DNA of 64,000 nt, from the IMG/VR virus record IMGVR_UViG_3300007775_000157, positions 1 through 64,000 of that record; one strand, written 5' to 3'. Below the pieces are notes generated by a model. The model was not told where the DNA came from and ran no database searches. It saw nothing but the letters and a program-made list of their open reading frames with translations. This DNA comes from a virus. Positions 58,103 through 64,000 of this stretch are shown one piece after another; the first letter of the stretch is position 1, and each line of letters begins with the position of its first letter. Both the position numbers and the translations under genes were made by a program.

Positions 58103-59803
58103 CTAGAAAATATTTACGCTAACAGAATTAGATTTTGATTCTTGTAATCCATGGATTCTTTGCATTTCCAAATTATTAGATTCTTTAACCATACCCATAA
58201 AATGTTCTATCATCATCCTTCTGTCGAACGGGACTGTTTTGTCGCCTATCGTCCTAGAACCGCTATTAAGGGCTTTTAGCCAATCTGCCGCAAAATATGT
58301 ATTTATCATATCTGGTCTTTTCCATATCTTGCCTATAACCCAATTAACGAATTCGCTATTATTCATATTATTGCTTGGTGCAGTTAGGTCGGGTTCGTTA
58401 ATGTCCACATCTGGTTTGAGCCAAGTATTGTTCTGATCATATATTTCTGTTTCCTTGATTACTTGTATCCAGATCGCAGCAGTTCTTTCCCAACTTCTTC
58501 GTCTCATTTTTGCAGTTTGGCCATATGTTTCAACAAGTTCTTCTACATACTGTCTGGTTTGTAGGTTTTTTTCATTTCTTCTGGATTCATTCTGTTTAAG
58601 AAACTTATTTAATTTTTGAATAAAATCTCTATTATCTGGTAATGCTCTTTTCTGTTCTGTTTCTATTATCGCTTCCCAGAAGAATCTTTCTACTTCGACA
58701 GGAATAGCGGTAGGACACTGTAGATGATCTTCCATGGCCGAATAGTTGACAGCCATAGTTGGGACTCCACAAGCCTGTGCTTCTGTTAGAGGCATACCCC
58801 AACCCTCGCATATTGAATACTGAACATACAAATCAAAAGATTTCATAATGTCGGCTAAAACATTCCTCGGACACGAATGATTTGCATTGGGTGGATGCGC
58901 AGACAATTTTCCGCATTTACGACAAACAGCCAGTTCTCCAGTAAAAAATGAAGGATATGCGGTTTGACAATTTGTACATAAATATGTCATAATTACCTTA
59001 TTTCCTACCTTAAAATCAATAATCGCTTTTCCTATATCGTACCCAACATCTGGATAGCTTGTGTGAAGATACAAAAAAGTTCTTTTAGCTAATTCTGTAT
59101 GTCCCCTTGAGTTAGAATGATTAACCCAATTACTGAATGCTTCTATCAGGTCATAATACAATTTACGCTTTTGATTGCGCATAACAGTACCTACAATATT
59201 GGAATTAGGATCAATACCCATTCTAGCTTTGTGATCCCTTTTGTTTTCTGGTGGCTTAAACATTTCTAGGTCTGCTCCAGGAGAAGCTACCGTAATTAAT
59301 TTAGTTCCGGGACGAGCCGTTTTGCGCAATAAATTCATACCATATTCTGAATAAGTCAAAATTTTATCACACTGTTTATATGAATCTAACCACAATTCTC
59401 TTTGTGGTTCTCCATCTATCGTTGGCATCCATATTACCTTAAATTTATCCCTTAATGGAGAACGCAAAACAAATTCGTCCATCCACCAGTCACGAATCAT
59501 AAGAACAATATCTGGCTTGAAATCCAGGCAGACGTGATTAAATCTCCATTCTCCGAATTGATTTGTTGGTCTAGACATATATTGTTGAATAGATTTTTGG
59601 TCGTTACGAGATGGGGCAACGGGATAAAATTTCCACAAAACTTGCTGACATCTGGGGTCGTCGTCATGAGCATATGATCCGAGTTCCGCTATCTCAAATT
59701 CACCAGTTTCATGAATTCTTTTTATGACTTCATGCCAATAGGTAGAGAATCCAGTAGCAAGAAATGATGCTTCTCCCACGAACAAAATTCGTTTTTTAGC
59801 CAC
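58103..59803 (-). CDS. GT4-type glycosyltransferase with zinc-ribbon insertion
   Basis: A 566-residue GT-B enzyme: ILFVGEASFLATGFSTYWHE at the start, donor-domain switch near SNIVGTVMRNQKRKLYYDLI (about 202), and SICEGWGMPLTEAQACGVP near 337. Between the two lies a zinc ribbon, Cys276-x2-Cys279 and Cys294-x2-Cys297 (CTNC ... CRKC), not part of the normal fold. A helical extension of about 150 residues follows. Such inserted ribbons are rare in glycosyltransferases; it might bind a nucleic acid or protein partner. Confidence 0.78.
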   Translation of the reverse strand: MAKKRILFVGEASFLATGFSTYWHEVIKRIHETGEFEIAELGSYAHDDDPRCQQVLWKFYPVAPSRNDQKSIQQYMSRPTNQFGEWRFNHVCLDFKPDIVLMIRDWWMDEFVLRSPLRDKFKVIWMPTIDGEPQRELWLDSYKQCDKILTYSEYGMNLLRKTARPGTKLITVASPGADLEMFKPPENKRDHKARMGIDPNSNIVGTVMRNQKRKLYYDLIEAFSNWVNHSNSRGHTELAKRTFLYLHTSYPDVGYDIGKAIIDFKVGNKVIMTYLCTNCQTAYPSFFTGELAVCRKCGKLSAHPPNANHSCPRNVLADIMKSFDLYVQYSICEGWGMPLTEAQACGVPTMAVNYSAMEDHLQCPTAIPVEVERFFWEAIIETEQKRALPDNRDFIQKLNKFLKQNESRRNEKNLQTRQYVEELVETYGQTAKMRRRSWERTAAIWIQVIKETEIYDQNNTWLKPDVDINEPDLTAPSNNMNNSEFVNWVIGKIWKRPDMINTYFAADWLKALNSGSRTIGDKTVPFDRRMMIEHFMGMVKESNNLEMQRIHGLQESKSNSVSVNIF

Positions 59804-59821
59804 AGAATAATTCCTCTCCAG

Positions 59822-60418
59822 TTAAACAGACGTCATCCGATATCCTATCTTGTTCATTTTAGTACGTAATCTCTTCAATTTTCTCCACAAAGATTTAGCG
59901 GACACTCTTCCACTTGTCTCAAGATGATATATTTTGCTTAAAATCAATCTCTTGTCTCTTATTCGAAGATGTTTAGAAGATAAAATATCTGATAAAAAAT
60001 AATACGGTTGTTGATCAAATGACGGTTCAAAATATAATTGGTCGAACGATTTACATTTAACGATTGTTTTTATTTTAGATAGCTTTGCTTTCGTTATATC
60101 TAGAATATCACAAATCTCTGTCTCATTCAATCCACTAGCTATCATATTTCTTATTTTATAGAATAAGATTTTATCCTTATACGGCGCAGAAACAGAACTG
60201 GTCGATTTGATAGCCGCTTCTCTCATAGCACGAGATATCGCGGTTATTGCATATGAATGGAAATTCTTGATAGTGTCTTTGCGACAACTAATTTCGGCTA
60301 ATTTTAAATAGCCTTCTTGTTCTAAATCGTCCTGATCCATAGAGGAATACGAATATAATGCCGCATTTTTTCTAGCTAGGCGTTGTATGATTATTTTTAA
60401 GTCATCCTTGTATTCCAT
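59822..60418 (-). CDS. Sigma-factor-like protein
   Basis: A 198-residue protein like a small sigma70-family factor: region 2-like MDQDDLEQEGYLKLAEIS, with FHSYAITAISRAMREAAI (about 50-70); region 3-like TSSVSAPYKDKILFYK; and a region 4-like HTH, GLNETEICDILDITKAKLSK (about 94-113); then a basic tail. No region 1. A phage sigma factor of the T4 gp55 type could read the recurrent TGTGTATAAT promoters in this window. It lies between SSB and the glycosyltransferases. Confidence 0.65.
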   Translation of the reverse strand: MEYKDDLKIIIQRLARKNAALYSYSSMDQDDLEQEGYLKLAEISCRKDTIKNFHSYAITAISRAMREAAIKSTSSVSAPYKDKILFYKIRNMIASGLNETEICDILDITKAKLSKIKTIVKCKSFDQLYFEPSFDQQPYYFLSDILSSKHLRIRDKRLILSKIYHLETSGRVSAKSLWRKLKRLRTKMNKIGYRMTSV

Positions 60419-60429
60419 TATTGCCTTTA

Positions 60430-60864
60430 CTAGAACGGGATTTCACTATCCGAATAATCTGATTGCTGTACCGGATCAACACCTTGACCAGCACCAACGG
60501 GTGCCGACTTCTTACCATCACTCTTTTGTGTCTTGCTATACTTAGTACAAACTTGGAAATCCTTAAGATTGATAGAAAACGCAACCTTCTTTTGTCCGCT
60601 ATCGTCTTCCCATGAATCTTGCTTCATAAAGCCACAGACGTAAACTGGAGTACCTTTCTTTACAGTCTCTCTCATCTTTTCTGCCTTTTTGCCCCAAACT
60701 TGCGCACGCAAAAAACAGACTTCGTTTTTCCATTCCTTGTTTTTGTCCTGAAAACCACGATTAAATGCTAAGTTAACTGTACAAACCTTGTTGTTACCGG
60801 CGATTTCCCGGAACTCAGCGTCAGCAACTGCAACACCTACTCCAAACACACCCAATTCAGCCAT
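60430..60864 (-). CDS. ssb: Single-stranded DNA-binding protein
   Basis: Coats ssDNA in replication and recombination. The 144-residue OB-fold protein has GVFGVGVAVADAEFREI, VCTVNLAFNRGF, EVCFLRAQVWGKKAEKMRET, GTPVYVCGFMKQDSWEDDSG, a disordered linker, and a C-terminal tip DSEIPF matching the DDDIPF partner-binding tip. The tip suggests contact with host or phage replication proteins. GAAAGG precedes ATG 60864, with a promoter at 60909. Confidence 0.9.
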   Translation of the reverse strand: MAELGVFGVGVAVADAEFREIAGNNKVCTVNLAFNRGFQDKNKEWKNEVCFLRAQVWGKKAEKMRETVKKGTPVYVCGFMKQDSWEDDSGQKKVAFSINLKDFQVCTKYSKTQKSDGKKSAPVGAGQGVDPVQQSDYSDSEIPF

Positions 60865-60901
60865 TTTTTTTCCTTTCTAAAATATAACCAGTTCTTTTTA
60901 C

Positions 60902-60909
60902 ATTATACG
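60902..60909 (-). promoter_or_regulatory. -10 promoter (CGTATAAT) of the minus-strand operon
   Basis: Reads CGTATAAT on the minus strand, with TTGAAA 19 bases upstream as a weak -35. It drives ssb and probably the genes down to 51866. Confidence 0.55.
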
Positions 60910-60933
60910 TTTAAGTCTCGTATTTGTTTCAAT

Positions 60934-62784
60934 TTAAATAAGTTTTTTGATATCTTCTACGATAAAACTACCGTTTTTCTTTGTTCCGTAGACCAAACAA
61001 ATGGTATCTTCTTTGCATAGACCTTTTAATTTCTGGAACGAATCAGGAAAAACAACAGCGTGATCTATCGAATACGTAGAATCAGAAATGGTGAGGAAGC
61101 ACATCGGCTGTCCAGGATTTCTACCCCTTTTTGTCTTTGTATGTTTGACTAAGTCTATAATAGCACAAACAACGGCACTAGTATTATTGAACATCTTTGC
61201 TACGTCAAGACATGTATGCGTGGCCAAACTATCATCAGCATCGTCCGCTTGTGAGCAAGACAAAGAAATACCTAGGAAATGTTTTTCTGCTGTTGCATTA
61301 GCTCTGTTGGTGTCGAAAATATCTGGTTCGAGTTTTTTTGCCTTTTGTGCCATTATATTTCTTCGTCTATCGCTTGAACAAGGTGGTTTAACGACAGATT
61401 GTTGATATCCATTTTTATTGAGTATGTCTGTTATCTGTTTTTTTGTTAACTTGGTAAATGAATTAATCCAGTCATTTGAGTTTTGTTCTAATGCAAATTT
61501 AACATTTTGTTCTCCCACACATATTGCTGTATTTTGCTCTATTTTGTTTCTCATGTACGTCTGTGCAACAGAAACTAATTCGGACTTAGACATCTGTGTG
61601 ATAGATTTAGATTTCTCTCCAGGTGATTCCGACATTTGTTGTAATATCTCTCTGGTTGTCATATTAGATTTTCTTAGTTTGTCAAAGAAATATTGTTTTT
61701 CTTTATCTGTTAAACCTTTTATTTCCTGTTTTTTCCCTTCGTGATCACGGGTCGTAGTCCCAAGTATAGTTTCTAACTCTCTGACCATTTCATTCCTGTG
61801 CATTCCATAACAATCGCACGCACCAGATTTGATTAATGCTATTCCGACATTTCTATGAAAGTGAGGAACTGAAGCCAAAAAGTCTGGCCAAGTCTTGAGG
61901 CCAATTTGCTGATCAAGACTATTGTCTATCGCACCAGTAATTTTAGTGATAGCGGATTGACCAACCCCTCTGATGTGAGACAATCCATAAGCTATCCCGA
62001 CAGAAGGATTTTCTATCATTCTGAAATTAGTATTGCCTCTTCTTATGTCCGGAGGAAATACGTCAATTCCAAATAATCTAGCATCTTGAACCAATCTGTA
62101 TATTTCTTCTTTGTGATCACTCTTGTACTGAGAGTATATCAAAAAACTCGTGAAAAATTCTTGGGGGAAATGACATTTTAGCCAAGAAGTCATGTACCCG
62201 GTTGTCGCATAACATATTGCGTGAGATTTATTGAAACTGTAGCGTTGACACTTTTCAATCCAGTGGAAAATTTCTTCTGCTATGTTGCTGTCTATATTTG
62301 AATGATTTTTACATCCTTCGACAAATATGTTTTTGAGTTTTTGGATTACTTCTGGTAATTTTTTGCCAATACCTTTCCTGAGAGTGTCTGCCTCAATAGG
62401 GTTGAATCCAGCAAGGTCCGTGGCGATAGACAATGCTTGTTCTTGGTAGACCATGATACCGTGTGTGTCGCCCAGAATTGTCTCTAGTTTAGGATGAAGA
62501 TAACTCGGTTTTTTTCTGCCAAATTTAATGTCGACATATTCTTGGCTTAATCCTGCTTCTAAGGGTCCAGGTCTCAAGATAGAAATCAAAACCCCAAGTT
62601 CGCTAATACTTTTAGGCTTTACTTTCTTAGCCCAATCTTGACCAAGCTTTTTCTCCAATTGAAATATTCCTACTGTATATCCACTAGATATCAACCTCCA
62701 AACAGAGGAACAGTCTCTTGGGATTTTCTTTATGTCGAAATTACCTTTGTCTACTACACAATTGCATTGCGAAAACTTTATCAT
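60934..62784 (-). CDS. DNA polymerase III alpha, C-terminal part only
   Basis: A 616-residue protein matching the DnaE fingers and C-terminal domains: GIFQLEKKLG, ISILRPGPLEAGLSQEY, GIMVYQEQALSIATDLAGFN, ADTLRKGIGKK, RYSFNKSHAICYATTGYM, a helix-hairpin-helix GLSHIRGVGQSAITKI near 270, and an OB-like C-terminus (MCFLTISDSTYSIDHAVVFP). The PHP domain and palm with the PDIDxD catalytic aspartates are absent: the first residues align just past the palm. The missing half would have to come from another gene outside the window, or the protein is not a polymerase by itself. Insert of about 130 residues before the OB domain. Confidence 0.82.
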   Translation of the reverse strand: MIKFSQCNCVVDKGNFDIKKIPRDCSSVWRLISSGYTVGIFQLEKKLGQDWAKKVKPKSISELGVLISILRPGPLEAGLSQEYVDIKFGRKKPSYLHPKLETILGDTHGIMVYQEQALSIATDLAGFNPIEADTLRKGIGKKLPEVIQKLKNIFVEGCKNHSNIDSNIAEEIFHWIEKCQRYSFNKSHAICYATTGYMTSWLKCHFPQEFFTSFLIYSQYKSDHKEEIYRLVQDARLFGIDVFPPDIRRGNTNFRMIENPSVGIAYGLSHIRGVGQSAITKITGAIDNSLDQQIGLKTWPDFLASVPHFHRNVGIALIKSGACDCYGMHRNEMVRELETILGTTTRDHEGKKQEIKGLTDKEKQYFFDKLRKSNMTTREILQQMSESPGEKSKSITQMSKSELVSVAQTYMRNKIEQNTAICVGEQNVKFALEQNSNDWINSFTKLTKKQITDILNKNGYQQSVVKPPCSSDRRRNIMAQKAKKLEPDIFDTNRANATAEKHFLGISLSCSQADDADDSLATHTCLDVAKMFNNTSAVVCAIIDLVKHTKTKRGRNPGQPMCFLTISDSTYSIDHAVVFPDSFQKLKGLCKEDTICLVYGTKKNGSFIVEDIKKLI

Positions 62785-62789
62785 ACAAT

Positions 62790-62797
62790 ATTATACC
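62790..62797 (-). promoter_or_regulatory. -10 promoter (GGTATAAT), almost leaderless
   Basis: Minus-strand GGTATAAT ends six bases before ATG 62784, so the transcript would start near or at the ATG. AAGG overlaps the element. Either a leaderless mRNA or chance similarity. Confidence 0.4.
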
Positions 62798-62824
62798 TTC
62801 AAATAACAAAACCATTTTCAGAAA

Positions 62825-63646
62825 TTAGAATTTTTCATACGCAGATGCTGTAACCCTAAGTAGATTGCCTATATCCGGAGACATTGCAGATAATCTTTGA
62901 AATTTCTGTGTTTTCACAGATTCGATTATCTGGTCTTTATGGTACTGATAATTATTAGCAAAACTTAATCCCCTAATCCCCTGATGTTCTGCTAGCCTAA
63001 TATGAGTTCCATGATGATTTGATGTAACAAGAGAACTCCAGTAAGACTCAGAAAGATTCGGGGGTGGGGTACCAAGAGAAGATTCTTCTATCATTTTTAA
63101 CAGAAGTTGTTCATTGAAACCTTGGCTAGGCAAATCTATTGAACCGTTTTTCAAAAGCGCTCTGTACTTACACATAATAGGTCTCATAATGTCGAACCAC
63201 TCCTTTGGCTGTACTACATGAATCCCGCACACTCTTCTTGGAGCAGTTGGGCGAATAAAATTGCTGTAAGGAAGACCAGTTTTTTTACAATGATTGAGAT
63301 GCTGGTCCATGTAAGACGGTTCTTCTCTGTATATCGCCATGTCAATATCCCCTATGGATAAACATTTGAATTCATTGAATTCTTCGAGAAAAGTTAGCCA
63401 TCTTAGACATTTTATTTGTTTTCCGCTTGTAAGAAGATATTCTGGGAAAGCATTTTCTATAACGCGAAAATTCCCAGACAGAAGATTCATCATATCTTTA
63501 ACATTTTGTTTAAGCTGTCTATCAACCATTACTATTTTTCTAGCTTCTGGATATGCCCTGTTCAAAAAATATAAATACCAGGGTATATACTTTTGATAAG
63601 GATCATTTGCCACAGACATAAAACACATTTCATTCGATTTGCTCAT
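62825..63646 (-). CDS. GT-A-type glycosyltransferase-like protein
   Basis: A 273-residue GT-A protein: KYIPWYLYFLNRAYPEARKI, then a donor site with KCLSIGDIDMAIYREEPSYM containing a DxD (GDID) near residue 99, and later NYQYHKDQIIESVKTQ. The pattern resembles GT8 or related nucleotide-sugar transferases ('.IGDID..I'). Product unknown. It belongs to the minus-strand glycan cluster at the right edge. Confidence 0.65.
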   Translation of the reverse strand: MSKSNEMCFMSVANDPYQKYIPWYLYFLNRAYPEARKIVMVDRQLKQNVKDMMNLLSGNFRVIENAFPEYLLTSGKQIKCLRWLTFLEEFNEFKCLSIGDIDMAIYREEPSYMDQHLNHCKKTGLPYSNFIRPTAPRRVCGIHVVQPKEWFDIMRPIMCKYRALLKNGSIDLPSQGFNEQLLLKMIEESSLGTPPPNLSESYWSSLVTSNHHGTHIRLAEHQGIRGLSFANNYQYHKDQIIESVKTQKFQRLSAMSPDIGNLLRVTASAYEKF

Positions 63647-63655
63647 TTGATACTC

Positions 63656-64000
63656 CTACAAGTCTATACCCAAAGCCTTGAATTGAGAACTAATATCGGA
63701 CCACATATTCTCTGTCATACCTCCGTCGTCCATCAGGCGATAATAAGATTGATATAGTCCGTATGCATTTTCAGCTATACTTTTTGTCTCATCGATATTT
63801 TTCATTGCTATATCGCATACTTCCTCTAGATTGGATAGGTCTGGTTTTATCTCTAAATAATCTCTTCCAGCGACTAATTTGTTCATCCATTGAAAATCGT
63901 CCAAAGAACATGTAATAATGCACGATTTTAATCCCATACTTTCAAAATGTCTATATGTCAGAACACTGTTCCCAGGGAGACAAAGAGACACAAGAGAATT
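63656..64000 (-). CDS. Glycosyltransferase, C-terminal part (5' end outside window)
   Basis: The frame is open through the right edge; the GTG at 63991 is probably internal. Visible 115 residues: NSLVSLCLPGNSVLTYRHFE, SMGLKSCIITCSLDDFQWMN and a C-terminal helix. It looks like the donor domain of a GT-B enzyme of the CgeB type ('LPG....YRHFE.MG...I'), similar in kind to the gene at the left edge. Partial, so no further statement is possible. Confidence 0.6.
   Translation of the reverse strand, partial: NSLVSLCLPGNSVLTYRHFESMGLKSCIITCSLDDFQWMNKLVAGRDYLEIKPDLSNLEEVCDIAMKNIDETKSIAENAYGLYQSYYRLMDDGGMTENMWSDISSQFKALGIDL

Noticed and set aside
60901-60934. Possible terminator between the polymerase part and ssb
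   Set aside because: Only AT-rich sequence and the CGTATAAT promoter are visible; no stable stem with T-run on the minus strand.
62770-62784. C-terminal split-intein fragment at the start of the polymerase piece
   Set aside because: The first residues (MIKFSQCNCVVDKG) lack an intein C-terminal block ending in HN/AN before Cys or Ser, and the known DnaE insertion site (RYSFNKSHA) is uninterrupted.
1-64000. CRISPR arrays, insertion sequences, integrase or attachment sites
   Set aside because: No regularly spaced direct repeats, no transposase or integrase genes and no flanking repeats were found on reading.

Overview
The window is part of the genome of a tailed double-stranded DNA bacteriophage (Caudoviricetes). 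A large terminase, portal, protease-scaffold, major capsid protein, tail tube protein, tape measure protein and baseplate or fibre proteins lie in a normal virion order. Genes are tightly packed, often with overlapping stop and start codons. The DNA is AT-rich, Shine-Dalgarno sites are bacterial, and -10 boxes read TATAAT. SSB, a ribosome recycling factor and a C-family (DnaE) polymerase piece also point to a bacterial host, but nothing fixes the host taxon. Several small proteins resemble families I recall from uncultured aquatic phages. No tail sheath was recognised, so a non-contractile tail is likely but not proven.

Layout. 1-2.5 kb (+): end of a glycosyltransferase, a SEC-C protein, GDP-mannose 4,6-dehydratase and an ERCC4-type nuclease. 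2.5-11.4 kb (+): packaging and head genes (terminase, portal, FkbM methyltransferase, protease-scaffold fusion, decoration protein, capsid) ending in a terminator. 11.4-23.8 kb (+): a tandem-HTH protein, connectors, three large repeat-rich fibre-like proteins, then tail proteins ending with the tube protein between its own promoter and terminator. 23.8-35.1 kb (+): an accessory region of small genes with an apparent small-RNA gene, two RNA ligases of different families, a cyclic-phosphate-processing receiver-like protein, nucleotide-metabolism genes, four ordinary tRNAs (Glu, Pro, Ala, Leu), a tRNA-like gene with a 30-nt enlarged anticodon arm, and a ribosome recycling factor. 35.1-51.5 kb (+): second structural block (tail assembly, tape measure, baseplate/hub, two paralogous virion-like proteins). 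51.9-64 kb (-): ssDNA-binding-like and recombination-like proteins, a glycosylation cluster, a sigma-like factor, SSB, the C-terminal part of DNA polymerase III alpha, and further glycosyltransferases.

How the parts fit. Ten plus-strand sites share a TG(G/T)TGTATAAW-type extended -10 with no obvious -35. Most precede structural genes, and the phage sigma-like protein is a candidate reader. Two RNA ligases, the receiver-like protein and the tRNAs look like a system for keeping tRNAs intact against host anticodon nucleases; the recycling factor suggests wider control of translation. Glycosyltransferases and gmd suggest decoration of virion or host glycans.

Most worth checking: the tRNA-like gene, the RNA repair neighbourhood, the recycling factor, the small RNA, the split polymerase and the mosaic fibre proteins. 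All calls come from reading the sequence; no database search or folding program was run.
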